In this document: positions 19,588 to 29,275 of the stretch, in pieces
How positions within the stretch are numbered: the first letter of the stretch is position 1
How the letters are laid out: each line of letters begins with the position of its first letter
Assembly (NCBI RefSeq): GCF_001183985.1
Contig: NZ_LFZW01000001.1
Span: 1,147,812-1,211,811 of the forward strand
DNA from: Peribacillus loiseleuriae
GTDB lineage: Bacteria > Bacillota > Bacilli > Bacillales > DSM-1321
Direction: 5' to 3'
Length of the DNA: 64,000 nucleotides
Translations under genes and position numbers: made by a program
Notes under the pieces: model-generated
The model's input: the letters and a program-made list of their open reading frames with translations, nothing else
Databases searched by the model: none
Told to the model about the DNA's origin: nothing

Positions 19588-19620
19588 AGAATAAAGCGAA
19601 AAAATGCTTTGTTCTCTATT
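19588..19620 (+). terminator. Terminator of the ugp-type operon
   Basis: AGAATAAAGC (19588-19597) pairs with GCTTTGTTCT (19606-19615) with one mismatch and is followed by a T-rich stretch. The remaining gap to 20040 contains a GC-rich motif near 19832 (GGACGGGGCTTCGCG, shared in part with 46007) and a small GGTGGCGTTTTAACGCC hairpin near 19980. Confidence 0.65.
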
Positions 19621-20040
19621 TCTTTATCCCTAAGTACAAGGGGCGTCCTCATTTGGTAAGTTTAATCAATTTTATTGGAAAATAAACAGGCATAGTTGAA
19701 AATTGTATAGATATTTGGCTTTGCTCACGACACCTTATTAGATTGGTTTTGCTATTAAGATGTAAACCTTCCTTCATATTAATTCATGGCATTAAAATAC
19801 TATATCGATTTTGAATGAGGGACATGGGGACGGGGCTTCGCGACTTATCTATATAGACAACCTACTTTGCAGATATCCGTCCTTTATTAAGAAAGTACTT
19901 CAAAGTCCGGCTCCACACCGCCACCATTGTGATTAGGCGAGTGTAGCCTGCTTAATGTATAGAACCTTCATGTTAAATGGTGGCGTTTTAACGCCATATT
20001 CATTTTATAAGAAAGAAAGAAAGAAAGGATTGTGTAAATC

Positions 20041-20808
20041 ATGATTCAAACTAAAATATTTGGTCACCGTGGAAGTATGGGCACTATGCCAGAAAATACT
20101 CTATTAGGATTTTACCAGGCGTGTGAGTGGGGTGTAGATGGTATTGAGCTCGATGTACAATTGACAAAAGACGGAGAATTAGTAGTGATTCATGATGAAA
20201 AAATCGATAGAACGACAGATGGTACAGGTTATGTGAAGGACTATACTCTACAAGAATTAAAACAGTTTAGTGCAGGAGTAAAATTCTCGAATTTAGCCTT
20301 GTTTGATAAACATGTTTGGTCTAAAGAACGTATACCAACCCTAGAAGAAGTCTTAGAAATGATTACACCTTATCAAATTGAATTAAATCTAGAATTGAAA
20401 ACAGATATGTTTCCTTACTATGGGATTGAAGAAAAGGTTTTAGCGATTGTTCATCAATTTGATTATGCCGATAAAGTAATTTATTCTTCATTTCATTTAC
20501 CAACTATACTAAAATTGAAAAAATTTGAGCCAAGTGCGAGAATTGCATGGTTAGTAGTTTATGAACTCAGTCGTCCTTCTGAGTATATTCAAAGTTTAGC
20601 ATTAGAAGGGTTACATCTTCATAAAGATTTACTATTAAACAAAGAGAATTATGGTCTAAGTGCAGATGATTTTAAGATCAGAGCGTGGACAGTAAATGAT
20701 CCAAAAGAAATGGAACAACTAGTAAACATGAATAATATAGATACCATTATGACAGATTTTCCAAAGGAAGCTCTTTTCTTAAGAAATGCTCACTCAGTAA
20801 AATTTTGA
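20041..20808 (+). CDS. ugpQ: Cytosolic glycerophosphodiester phosphodiesterase (UgpQ type)
   Basis: 255 residues of the GDPD TIM-barrel family. The catalytic motifs GHRGSMGTMPENT (residues ~8-20) and ELDVQLTKDGELVVIHDEKIDRTT in sequence supply the metal ligands and the two histidines. It should hydrolyse glycerophosphodiesters to glycerol-3-phosphate plus an alcohol. No signal peptide, so it acts in the cytosol on what the ugp-type importer brings in. Located 0.5 kb after ugpB with its own ribosome binding site; a hairpin terminator lies downstream. Confidence 0.88.
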   Translation: MIQTKIFGHRGSMGTMPENTLLGFYQACEWGVDGIELDVQLTKDGELVVIHDEKIDRTTDGTGYVKDYTLQELKQFSAGVKFSNLALFDKHVWSKERIPTLEEVLEMITPYQIELNLELKTDMFPYYGIEEKVLAIVHQFDYADKVIYSSFHLPTILKLKKFEPSARIAWLVVYELSRPSEYIQSLALEGLHLHKDLLLNKENYGLSADDFKIRAWTVNDPKEMEQLVNMNNIDTIMTDFPKEALFLRNAHSVKF

Positions 20809-20950
20809 TTTTTGATTTAAGATACTGATGACCAGCATCACCCGAACAAAATACGCTGCTAGACTTCTATGGAATAGTTGAGGAACGATTCAATTCAATT
20901 AAACACTATACGTATGTGAAGTACTGTGTTGATAAAATAAGCTAAACAAT

Positions 20951-21010
20951 GAGCAGATGGAGTAGAGGTTTCCTGTAATAGACCTCCGCTTTTCCATCTG
21001 CTTTTATTTT
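20951..21010 (+). terminator. Terminator after the cytosolic phosphodiesterase gene
   Basis: GAGCAGATGGA (20951) pairs with TCCATCTGCTT (20994-21004), with an inner GAGGT/ACCTC stem, and ends in TTTTATTTT. The rest of the gap to 21359 is AT-rich with no gene seen; TTTACA..TGTAAC at about 21249 is a very weak Pho-like pair. Confidence 0.7.
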
Positions 21011-21359
21011 GATTTTTCCATTTTTAGTGTCATGGAGTTCACAAGTAAACTAGTTAGGAGTTAAAATGTATTACTTATGAAAGGATTTTGAACTTACTTA
21101 GTAGTTCAACTTTCTTCAATTACTCCCATCTCCTTTGAATGAACCGAATCCTAAAACCCATTTTAATAAACAATATTAAACAAGTGTGATTATTACGAGG
21201 GTATATAGGTGAAAAATAGAAATGAATGATTAAAATTTTTCGTGACGTTTACAAAATAACTGTAACTGGCCTTTCTAGCATTTTATCGTATAAATAACTG
21301 GAAGTTGAAAAAATCCAATTTTAGGGTATTGTACATCGTTTTATGAAGGAGATTATCGG

Positions 21360-22259
21360 ATGAAAAAAATATTGCCTGCTATTATCTTTTTATTTTTCAT
21401 TTTCGGGGTGTATGCCACAATGGATAGTCCATGGATGGAGAATCGAGCAGAAGTTGACATGAATTCGTTTATTGTGATTGGACACCGCGGTGCTTCGGGG
21501 TATGCTCCCGAGCATACGATTCCTTCTTATGAACTTGCTTTAAAACTGGGTGCGGATTATTTGGAAATCGACTTGCAGATGACGAAAGATGGAAAGTTAG
21601 TTGCGATGCATGACGACTTGGTCGATCGGACAACCGATGGTGAAGGAAAAGTATCTTCCTATACACTCGCAGAGCTTCAAAAGCTTGATGCAGGATCATG
21701 GTTTAACAAAGAACATAAGAAGTTTGCTGAATCAGTTTATGAGAATTTGAAGGTACCTTCATTAGAGGAAATCATCGACACGTTTGGAGAGACAGCCAAT
21801 TATTATATCGAAACGAAGAATCCGGACAAATATCCAGGTGTGGAAAAAGAATTACTCAAAATATTAAATGATAATGGATTAATAGGTTCAGGTGCTATAA
21901 AAGGAAGAGTAATGATTCAATCATTTAGCGAAAAAAGTCTTCGGAAGATTCATGCAAGTAATCCAGATATTCCGCTCATTCAATTAATAAAATACCAAGG
22001 GAGAGCCAAAGTCTCAAATAGTCAAATCAAGAAATGGAAAGAGTATGCAAGTGGGATTGGACCCAACTATCGAATGATTGATAAAAACTACATTCATACG
22101 ATTAGAAAGGCCGGCTTGTGGATTCATCCGTATACAATAGATAACCAAGAAGATATGAAAAAATTAATTGGGTATGGTATTACAGGTGCGTTTACTGATT
22201 TGGCTGACCGGCTTGTCCAGGCAAGTAAAGAGGTTCCAACACCGACTAATTATGAATAA
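21360..22259 (+). CDS. Exported or membrane-anchored glycerophosphodiester phosphodiesterase
   Basis: 299 residues. An N-terminal hydrophobic segment (residues ~4-20) acts as signal or anchor, without a lipobox cysteine. The GDPD catalytic core follows: GHRGASGYAPEHT, then EIDLQMTKDGKLVAMHDDLVDRTTDG and ETKNP. This second GDPD is likely to degrade glycerophosphodiesters or teichoic-acid-type polyglycerolphosphate outside the cell, feeding the ugp-type importer. ATG follows GGAG at about 9 bases. It is similar in role to GlpQ of B. subtilis, but I would not equate the two. Confidence 0.85.
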   Translation: MKKILPAIIFLFFIFGVYATMDSPWMENRAEVDMNSFIVIGHRGASGYAPEHTIPSYELALKLGADYLEIDLQMTKDGKLVAMHDDLVDRTTDGEGKVSSYTLAELQKLDAGSWFNKEHKKFAESVYENLKVPSLEEIIDTFGETANYYIETKNPDKYPGVEKELLKILNDNGLIGSGAIKGRVMIQSFSEKSLRKIHASNPDIPLIQLIKYQGRAKVSNSQIKKWKEYASGIGPNYRMIDKNYIHTIRKAGLWIHPYTIDNQEDMKKLIGYGITGAFTDLADRLVQASKEVPTPTNYE

Positions 22260-22362
22260 AAGTTAAAAAATAGTATGGACCATTTATAAAAACTATACCT
22301 CTTTTGTTTTTGTTCTTGGTAGTTGTATAAAAGATTCCCAAATTAAATCTAATTTCCCAACT

Positions 22363-22395
22363 AGCTTTACTTCAAAAAGAAGTAAAGCTTTTCTA
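22363..22395 (+). terminator. Rho-independent terminator
   Basis: A perfect 11-bp stem AGCTTTACTTC / GAAGTAAAGCT with an AAAAA loop, followed by TTTTCT. It ends transcription of the exported phosphodiesterase gene. Confidence 0.85.
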
Positions 22396-22510
22396 ATCTA
22401 AGTGATAAGGCTGGTCAAAGAGAAAAGCTAGCGAGGAAGAATTATTTCCTTTCAATTAATTTCTAGTATTCTATTAACTATTCAAGAGTAATAGCAATTT
22501 TACAAGTCAG

Positions 22511-23878
22511 TTAAAACAAATGCTCACAATATTCCCGAATTAGTCTCGAGGCTTTCGTTTGGCTGATGCATAGGTCTTTCGCAACTTTCCTAGACGATTT
22601 ATATGTTTGGTAAGACCTCCTAATTAAGAACCGTTTCGTTTCATCAAGTGCTTTATCGTATGACGTGGGAAGAGCAAGCTGGGTGACTTGTTCTACATTG
22701 TCTGTGATTAAATCAGGCAAGTCAGCCACCTGAATGACTGAGTCGCTAATGACGACTAAACGTTCAATTAAGTTTTCCAGCTGACGGACATTGCCTGGCC
22801 ATGAATAATGAATTAATATGTTCAGGCATTCTTCCGAGATGACTTTGTTGTCATGGTATTTTTCATTGAATTTATTTAAGAAATTGTAAGTGAGTGGAAT
22901 AATATCTTCTTTTCGCTCACGCAATGGCGGCAGGTGAATATCGATCACATTCAACCGATAAAATAAATCTTCACGGAATCTTTTATCATTAACCATTTCA
23001 ATTAAATTCTGGTTCGTTGCAGCAATGATACGGATGTCGACTTTTTTCATTTCGCTGCCACCAACGGGAATAAATTGTTTATCCTGAATGACTTGTAAAA
23101 GCTTAGCCTGTAAAGCGAGCGGCATTTCTCCGATTTCATCAAGAAAAACAGTACCGCCATCCGCCGCCTCGATCAATCCAGATTTTCCGGTTTTACTAGC
23201 ACCGGTAAATGCGCCTTTGGAATAACCGAATAGTTCCGATTCGAGCAGTTCTTCTGGAATGGCTGCGCAGTTAATCGTCAAGAACGGACCGCTTTTCCGC
23301 TTACTAATCTGGTGAATGAAATGGGCAAAGACGCCTTTCCCTGTTCCTGATTCTCCCTGAATTAAAATTGTTGAATCAGTTGGCGCCACTTTTTCGCAGA
23401 AAGACAGGATGCGGTGGATTTTTCCGCTGTTTGTAATAATTCGACCCAATTCATTATCATTTTGAGTTGTTGTTAACTCATCAACCGTTTCATTTGCTTT
23501 TACCATTTTATACGTATGTGTTTCGGTAGAAGTAATAACAACGAGATCGATTTCCCCCCTATCATTTAAGATTGGAATCGCTGACGTCAGTAATTCAGCC
23601 CCGATATACGTTTGTTGCTTCATATAGCAAGGTTTTTTTCTTTTATATACTTCTGGTACGATGGATGGTTTCCAATAACCTTTTTCAAATAGGTCGATAT
23701 TGTATTGGCCAATGACGTCAGTTGGTTTCAGGCCATAATGGCGCTCACATGCCTGGTTTACGTAAAGAATTCGCTTATCGCAATCGAGAACGAAAATTTC
23801 ATCTGAGGAGTGATCGAGAATTTTTAATAGAGTTTGTAGTGTCATTTCAACATGATCTGTTGTATTTGGACTTTTCAT
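22511..23878 (-). CDS. Sigma-54-dependent transcriptional activator (PAS, AAA+, Fis-type HTH)
   Basis: About 455 residues. An N-terminal PAS domain (roughly residues 15-120) probably senses a ligand. The central AAA+ domain has Walker A GESGTGKG (about 175-182) and GAFTGA (about 222-227), the loop that contacts sigma-54, plus FLDEIGE and the GNVRQLENL segment. A short Fis-type helix-turn-helix ends the protein. The architecture resembles RocR/AcoR-type SigL activators of Bacillus. The frame is open to 23929, but GAGG lies 7 bases before TTG 23881 and 10 before ATG 23878, so the start is one of these. It is divergent from the reductase/Rieske operon, whose upstream region holds a sigma-54 promoter, and is the obvious regulator of it. 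Confidence 0.9.
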   Translation of the reverse strand: MKSPNTTDHVEMTLQTLLKILDHSSDEIFVLDCDKRILYVNQACERHYGLKPTDVIGQYNIDLFEKGYWKPSIVPEVYKRKKPCYMKQQTYIGAELLTSAIPILNDRGEIDLVVITSTETHTYKMVKANETVDELTTTQNDNELGRIITNSGKIHRILSFCEKVAPTDSTILIQGESGTGKGVFAHFIHQISKRKSGPFLTINCAAIPEELLESELFGYSKGAFTGASKTGKSGLIEAADGGTVFLDEIGEMPLALQAKLLQVIQDKQFIPVGGSEMKKVDIRIIAATNQNLIEMVNDKRFREDLFYRLNVIDIHLPPLRERKEDIIPLTYNFLNKFNEKYHDNKVISEECLNILIHYSWPGNVRQLENLIERLVVISDSVIQVADLPDLITDNVEQVTQLALPTSYDKALDETKRFLIRRSYQTYKSSRKVAKDLCISQTKASRLIREYCEHLF

Positions 23879-23960
23879 CAATTGTATTTCCTCACTTTCA
23901 AAAAGGTAATGAGTTATTTTTGATGACAAATTTATGATATTGAACTAATTATAACTCAAC

Positions 23961-23975
23961 TTGATAGCGTTTTCA
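23961..23975 (+). promoter_or_regulatory. Candidate cre (CcpA) site in the divergent regulatory region
   Basis: TTGATAGCGTTTTCA matches WTGNAANCGNWNNCA at all fixed positions but one. It lies between the activator gene and the -24/-12 promoter. The core ATAGCGT recurs inverted at about 24004-24010, so the pair could instead be a binding site for the activator. Confidence 0.45.
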
Positions 23976-24019
23976 TGTTAAATTTTGGATTTTTCGTGTG
24001 TTTACGCTATTTTTAAAAG

Positions 24020-24036
24020 TTGGCACGCTACTTGCA
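24020..24036 (+). promoter_or_regulatory. Sigma-54 (SigL) -24/-12 promoter
   Basis: TTGGCACGCTACTTGCA contains TGGCAC and TTGC at the exact spacing of the sigma-54 consensus (TGGCAC-N5-TTGC). It lies about 110 bases before the first gene of the Rieske operon and next to the divergent GAFTGA-type activator. Confidence 0.93.
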
Positions 24037-24144
24037 TATATAAAAGTGACAGGATGCAAAGCAAGCGTGTCAATAATCTTTACCTGATTTTTAACATTAA
24101 CAACGCGGAAATCTACAAATTAATACAGCTAGGGAGGAATGAGG

Positions 24145-25164
24145 ATGGAAAAACAGCATGAGGTTTTTGACATCACAATTATTGGAGGAGGGCCAGTTGG
24201 TTTGTTTACTGCTTTTTATGCGGGAATGCGCCAGGCATCGGTGAAAATTATCGAAAGTCTTCCTCAGCTCGGCGGCCAGTTGTCTGCTTTGTACCCTGAA
24301 AAATATATTTATGACATTGCTGGTTTTCCGAAAGTATGGGCCCAGGAACTCATTGATCAATTACTCGTGCAAGTGAATCAGTTTGAAACGACTATTTGCC
24401 TCAAGCAATCGGTTGAAAGCATCGTTCGAACAGTCGATGGGGGGTTCGCGATTACGACGAACGAAGAAACTCATTATACAAAAGCTGTGATTATCACAGC
24501 TGGAAATGGAGCATTCCAACCGCGTCACTTGAAGATTGAAGGTGAAGAAAAATTTGAAAACGTTAACCTTCATTATTTCGTAAAGGATTTAGACCGATTT
24601 AGCGGAAAGAAAGTAGTTGTGTTTGGCGGTGGCGATTCAGCAGTTGACTGGGCACTTATGCTTGAACCGATTGCGGAAAAAGTAACGCTGATTCACCGAC
24701 GAGACAAATTCCGCGCCCATGAGCATAGTGTAGACCAGTTGAAACAGTCAAAAGTGGAGGTTTTAACGCCATACGTGCCTACTAAATTAGTCGGCGATGA
24801 AAAAATAGAAAAAGTGATTGTGACTCAGGCCAAGAGTGGAGAATCGATAGAATTTGAAGTCGATGATGTCCTTGTTAATTACGGCTTTGTTTCCTCGCTA
24901 GGCCCGATTAAAGACTGGGGTCTTGAAATCGAAAGTAATTCCATCGTCGTTAACTCTAAGATGGAAACGAATATCACAGGCATATATGCTGCAGGTGATA
25001 TTTGCACGTACGAAGGGAAAGTGAAGTTGATCGCAAGTGGTTTTGGTGAAGCGCCGACAGCTGTTAGTAATGCAAAAGTATACATTGATCCGAGCTCGAA
25101 AGTTCAGCCTCTTCACAGCACCTCCATTATGGGGGAAAAAGAAAAAAGCGGATCAGTTGTTTAA
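24145..25164 (+). CDS. Ferredoxin-NADP+ reductase, YumC/YcgT type
   Basis: 339-residue flavoprotein of the thioredoxin-reductase-like FNR class: FAD motif [14 protein letters not shown] near the N-terminus, NAD(P)H motif [11 protein letters not shown] mid-protein, and the second FAD segment [14 protein letters not shown]. The CxxC of thioredoxin reductases is absent, which fits ferredoxin reduction. ATG 24139 is in frame but only one base from GGGAGG; ATG 24145, 7 bases away, is the better start. It opens the sigma-54-dependent operon and should pass electrons from NADPH to the ferredoxin encoded next, which would feed the Rieske oxygenase. Confidence 0.88.
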   Translation: MEKQHEVFDITIIGGGPVGLFTAFYAGMRQASVKIIESLPQLGGQLSALYPEKYIYDIAGFPKVWAQELIDQLLVQVNQFETTICLKQSVESIVRTVDGGFAITTNEETHYTKAVIITAGNGAFQPRHLKIEGEEKFENVNLHYFVKDLDRFSGKKVVVFGGGDSAVDWALMLEPIAEKVTLIHRRDKFRAHEHSVDQLKQSKVEVLTPYVPTKLVGDEKIEKVIVTQAKSGESIEFEVDDVLVNYGFVSSLGPIKDWGLEIESNSIVVNSKMETNITGIYAAGDICTYEGKVKLIASGFGEAPTAVSNAKVYIDPSSKVQPLHSTSIMGEKEKSGSVV

Positions 25165-25184
25165 TTTTATTTAAATGAATATAA

Positions 25185-25445
<261 letters not shown>

Positions 25446-25546
25446 TTAAGTAGATTGTTCATTTATTACTAAAAATGTTTGATAAAATCTTAGCCTTGCT
25501 TGCAAGTGATTACTACTATTTATGTATGTATGGGGGAGAATGAATT

Positions 25547-26632
25547 ATGGCTTATAATAAAGTAAAAAATGCAACGAATCGAACGTTTGAAAGAACATTG
25601 ACTTATGATAAATATACAGATCCGAAAGTACTTGAAAAAGAAATGGATCTTGTATTCTCTAAATCTTGGCAGCTTGTAGGGCATGTCAGCCAATTGGAGA
25701 AAGTAGGTTCTTTCTTCACGACTGAAGTAGCAAACGAACCAATTATCGTCAATCGCGGCCAGGATGAAGTTATCCGAGCTTTTTATAATGTTTGCCCACA
25801 TCGTGCGACAAAGCTTGAAAAAAGTGAATCTGGTAAGAAGAAAATTTTACAATGTAGTTATCACGGCTGGACGTTCAAATTGGATGGAACATTAAATAAA
25901 GCGCCGAACTTTAGAGGCGAAGAAGATGAAGCTTGTGTACAGGACGCTTGTTTGCGCTCGGTCCGTATGGAAATCATGGAATCTTTAATCTTTGTCAACT
26001 TAGACGATAACGCGCAGCCACTTAGCGAATCTTATGGTGATTTCTTCGACCGTTTGAACAAAAATCCGTTTTTAAGTGAGTTAAAAAGGACACACCAAAC
26101 ATCACGGGTGATTAAAGCGAACTGGAAAGCGTTTATTGATAATTATTTAGAATGTGACCACTGCCATGTCGCTCATCCAAGCTTTGTTCAAGCATTAGAC
26201 ATGGATGATTATCAAATCATTACATGTGAAAACTATTCTCTTCAAGGTTCAATCGTTAAACCAGATAAAAATTATGGAACAGTTGATTTAAATCAGGCGG
26301 AAATGCAAGGTGGATCTTTCTACTGGCTATGGCCAAACTTAATGTTGACTATTTATCCGGGTCCTGGCAATATGGCGACGATTCAATTGGTGCCAATTGA
26401 TCATGAAACAACTTTGATTCTTTACACGTATTATTTCCGTGATGAGAATTTGACTCAAGAAGAAAAAGATTTAGTTGCTTTTGCTGAACAAGTTCGCCTG
26501 GAAGATGTTGAGCTTGTTGAGTTAGAACAAATCGGTTTCCGCTCTCGTGCATTTAATAAAGGTAGATATTCGTCTTCAGAAAAAGCGATTGTACAATTTC
26601 ATGAAATGGTATTGGAGGCCCTCAATGAGTAA
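25547..26632 (+). CDS. Rieske non-haem iron oxygenase, catalytic subunit (carnitine/betaine monooxygenase-like)
   Basis: 361 residues. The Rieske [2Fe-2S] ligands are C83-x-H85 and C103-x2-H106. The mononuclear iron site is H205-x4-H210, with D320 (in RLEDVEL) as third ligand. The residue three before H205, normally the bridging aspartate, is glutamate (E202 in NYLECDHCH). From memory, this Glu is a feature described for carnitine monooxygenase CntA (E205, H208, H213, D323), and the spacing here is the same with an offset of three. That places the protein among oxygenases acting on quaternary amines. It lacks an adjacent CntB-type reductase; the ferredoxin and FNR genes upstream would replace it. 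GGGGGAG precedes the ATG. The substrate is inferred only: carnitine, betaine or stachydrine-like. Confidence 0.88.
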   Translation: MAYNKVKNATNRTFERTLTYDKYTDPKVLEKEMDLVFSKSWQLVGHVSQLEKVGSFFTTEVANEPIIVNRGQDEVIRAFYNVCPHRATKLEKSESGKKKILQCSYHGWTFKLDGTLNKAPNFRGEEDEACVQDACLRSVRMEIMESLIFVNLDDNAQPLSESYGDFFDRLNKNPFLSELKRTHQTSRVIKANWKAFIDNYLECDHCHVAHPSFVQALDMDDYQIITCENYSLQGSIVKPDKNYGTVDLNQAEMQGGSFYWLWPNLMLTIYPGPGNMATIQLVPIDHETTLILYTYYFRDENLTQEEKDLVAFAEQVRLEDVELVELEQIGFRSRAFNKGRYSSSEKAIVQFHEMVLEALNE

Positions 26633-28076
26633 ATTAGCGAATGAAGCACAATCGACGAAGCAGTTTTTGATGATTAATGGTGAAAAAGTAGAACCAGCGA
26701 AATATGCTCCACTCTACTCGCCTTACTCGGGGGATGAAATCGCCCAAATTGCGATGGCAGATAAAGAGCTGACTATTCAGGCAATTACCGCTGCTTACAA
26801 CGCACGTGGAGTAATGGCAAAAATGCCGGCATATCAGCGAGCAGAAATTTTGGGGAAAGTTGCAGTATTATTAACAGACAAAGCGGATGAAGCGGCAGAG
26901 ATTATTTCTCGCGAATCTGCCAAGCCGATTATGTTCGCAAAAGCGGAAGTAGCAAGAACGATTGAAACGTATAAATTTTCTGCTGAAGAAGCAAAGAGAA
27001 TACACGGAGAAACGATTCCTTTTGATGCAGCTGTTGGCGGCGTCGGCCGAATCGGTTACACTTTAAGAGAAGCGATTGGGGTCATTGGAGCGATTACTCC
27101 ATTTAACTTTCCAATGAACCTCGTTGCTCATAAGGTAGGTCCGGCAATAGCAGCTGGCAATACCATTGTTCTGAAGCCAGCGTCACAAACCCCGTTGTCT
27201 GCTCTTTTTATCGCGGGAATTTTTGAAGAAGCTGGTCTTCCTGCTGGCGTATTAAATGTGGTAACAGGTCCCGGAGGTACGGTCGGGGAAGCGATTGTAG
27301 AGGACGATCGGGTAAGTATGGTCACATTCACAGGCAGCCCGAGCGTCGGTATCGGTATTCGGAACAAGGCTGGCTTGAAAAAGACAACCCTTGAACTTGG
27401 ATCAAATTCGGCATTAATTATCGACAAAGACGTTGACATTGATCAAATTATTGAACGTTGCATTATGGGGGCTTTCTCTAACCAGGGCCAAGTGTGTATT
27501 TCCTTACAGCGTGTATATGCGCATGTAGATGTGTATGAAGAATTTGTTGCGAAGTTCACAAATGCTGCTAAGAAGTTAAAAATTGGCGACCCACTAGATC
27601 CTGACACATATATTTCAGCTTTAATTTCAAAAGGGGAAGCAGAACGTGTACTAGACTGGATTGAGGAAACGAAAGGTAGTTCTGCAACAATTGAAGCGGG
27701 TGGCAAACTGCAAGCTGGAATTCTTCTGCCAACCATTATTACAGAAGCGGATCATTCGTTAAAAGTATCTTGTCAAGAAGCATTTGCTCCAGTTGTCGTT
27801 GTGAACAAAGTGGCTTCAGTTAAAGAAGCAATTGAGCAAGTTAACGATTCTCGCTTCGGATTACAGGCTGGCATCTACACAAACAATGTGAAAAACGCTT
27901 TGTACGCTTCACAGGAATTGCATGTGGGCGGTGTAATCATTAATGATGTGCCAACTTATCGTGTCGACCAAATGCCATACGGTGGTGTGAAAGACAGTGG
28001 CACAGGTCGTGAAGGAATAAAATACGCGGTGGAAGAAATGACTGAAATGAAATTGGTCGTTTGGAACCAAAGCTAA
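26625..28076 (+). CDS. NAD(P)-dependent aldehyde dehydrogenase
   Basis: 483 residues of the ALDH superfamily: ITPFNFPMN, the cofactor-binding segment VTFTGSPSVG, the catalytic Glu in LELGSNSA, and the nucleophile Cys in NQGQVCISLQR. The frame extends upstream to 26547, but GGAGG lies 6 bases before ATG 26625, which overlaps the Rieske gene by 8 bases, so this is the start. In this operon the likely substrate is the aldehyde released by the oxygenase; for carnitine cleavage that would be malic semialdehyde, giving malate. Relatives include lactaldehyde and succinate-semialdehyde dehydrogenases, so the substrate remains inference. Confidence 0.9.
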   Translation: MSKLANEAQSTKQFLMINGEKVEPAKYAPLYSPYSGDEIAQIAMADKELTIQAITAAYNARGVMAKMPAYQRAEILGKVAVLLTDKADEAAEIISRESAKPIMFAKAEVARTIETYKFSAEEAKRIHGETIPFDAAVGGVGRIGYTLREAIGVIGAITPFNFPMNLVAHKVGPAIAAGNTIVLKPASQTPLSALFIAGIFEEAGLPAGVLNVVTGPGGTVGEAIVEDDRVSMVTFTGSPSVGIGIRNKAGLKKTTLELGSNSALIIDKDVDIDQIIERCIMGAFSNQGQVCISLQRVYAHVDVYEEFVAKFTNAAKKLKIGDPLDPDTYISALISKGEAERVLDWIEETKGSSATIEAGGKLQAGILLPTIITEADHSLKVSCQEAFAPVVVVNKVASVKEAIEQVNDSRFGLQAGIYTNNVKNALYASQELHVGGVIINDVPTYRVDQMPYGGVKDSGTGREGIKYAVEEMTEMKLVVWNQS

Positions 28077-28095
28077 AAAAAAGAGGGAGATCAGT

Positions 28096-29190
28096 GTGAA
28101 ACAATTTAAAATAGCAGTTATTGCCGGAGACGGTATCGGTCCTGAAGTCATTCGTGAAGGGGTAAAAGTATTAAATAAAGTGGCTCAACTGGATTCAAAC
28201 TTCCAATTTGAATTTACATATTTTCCGTGGGGATGTGAGTTTTACGCGGAAAATGGAAAAATGATGGATGATGATGGAATTGACCAGCTGAAAGAATTTG
28301 ACGCGATTTATTTGGGTGCAGTCGGATTTCCCGGCGTCCCTGACCACATCTCACTGTGGGATCTGCTGTTAAAAATTCGTAAAAGCTTTGATCAATATGT
28401 GAATATTCGACCTGTGACATTGTTAAAAGGAGCGCACTTGCCACTTGTTGATGTGAAACGCGAAGACATCGACATGCTGTTTATTCGCGAAAACAGTGAA
28501 GGTGAATATTCAGGCGCAGGGGACTGGCTGTTTAAAGGGCAGGAACACGAAGTCGTTTTGCAAAACAGTGTGTTTTCCCGTAAAGGCACGGAGCGTATCA
28601 TCCGTTACGCGTTTGAAACGGCGAAAAAAGAAGGCAGGTCGTTGACAAGTATATCTAAAGCAAACGCTCTCAATTATTCAATGGTTTTCTGGGACCAGGT
28701 ATTTGAAGAAGTAAGTGCCCAATATCCTGAAGTTGAAACAGCTTCTTATCTTGTTGACGCGGCAGCAATGCTGATGATTAAAGATCCAAAACGCTTTGAA
28801 GTCGTTGTGACATCAAACTTGTTCGGCGATATTTTAACGGATTTAGGCGCAGCTCTTGCTGGTGGGATAGGCCTTGCAGCTGGAGCGAATATAAATCCTG
28901 AAAGAGATTTCCCATCGATGTTTGAGCCGATTCATGGATCAGCACCTGACATTGCAGGCAAAGGCATCGGTAACCCGCTCGCATCAATTTGGTCAGCAAG
29001 CCAGATGCTTGACTTTTTCGGCTATGAAGCGCATGGAAAAGTTGTTCTTGAGGCGATTGAGCAGCTTTTGTTAGAAGATCAAGTACTAACACCAGATATG
29101 AATGGGACGGCGTCTACTTCAGAAGTGGGAGACCGAGTGTCAGAACTTATTGCGACAATCATATCATCTAAGGATATAGCAGTGAAATAA
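28096..29190 (+). CDS. Tartrate / D-malate dehydrogenase (decarboxylating), TtuC/YcsA family
   Basis: 364-residue member of the isocitrate/isopropylmalate dehydrogenase family: GDGIGPEV near the N-terminus, NIRPVTLL, IRENSEGEYSG, NLFGDILTDLGAALAGG and FEPIHGSAPDIAGKG. The segments IRENSEGEY and AANINPERDFPSMFEP-like composition favour the tartrate/D-malate subgroup over LeuB or Icd. Such enzymes oxidatively decarboxylate D-malate to pyruvate and CO2. GTG start after GAGGGAG. As the last enzyme of the operon it would complete a route from L-carnitine: cleavage keeps the C3 stereocentre, so (R)-carnitine gives (R)- that is D-malate. No leu genes are nearby. Confidence 0.85.
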   Translation: MKQFKIAVIAGDGIGPEVIREGVKVLNKVAQLDSNFQFEFTYFPWGCEFYAENGKMMDDDGIDQLKEFDAIYLGAVGFPGVPDHISLWDLLLKIRKSFDQYVNIRPVTLLKGAHLPLVDVKREDIDMLFIRENSEGEYSGAGDWLFKGQEHEVVLQNSVFSRKGTERIIRYAFETAKKEGRSLTSISKANALNYSMVFWDQVFEEVSAQYPEVETASYLVDAAAMLMIKDPKRFEVVVTSNLFGDILTDLGAALAGGIGLAAGANINPERDFPSMFEPIHGSAPDIAGKGIGNPLASIWSASQMLDFFGYEAHGKVVLEAIEQLLLEDQVLTPDMNGTASTSEVGDRVSELIATIISSKDIAVK

Positions 29191-29245
29191 TGAATAGCTA
29201 GGTATCGTGTGAAGAAAATTTTTTTCATGCAATACCAGCTAGATT

Positions 29246-29259
29246 TTAAAGCGCTTTCA
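29246..29259 (+). promoter_or_regulatory. cre (CcpA) site before the symporter genes
   Basis: TTAAAGCGCTTTCA differs from the ideal palindrome TGAAAGCGCTTTCA at one base. It lies just upstream of the ribosome binding site of the small DUF3311 gene, where CcpA would act as a roadblock or repressor under glucose. Confidence 0.7.
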
Positions 29260-29275
29260 ATAAGGGGGATTTAAA

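Noticed and set aside
20018-20034. GAAA tandem repeat (AAGAAAGAAAGAAAGAAAGG)
   Set aside because: Too short for a meaningful microsatellite; it forms part of the purine-rich ribosome binding region of the GDPD gene.
21245-21270. Possible Pho box (TTTACA ... TGTAAC) before the exported GDPD gene
   Set aside because: The spacing is 13 and not the expected 11 bases and only two units are seen; not enough to claim PhoP control.
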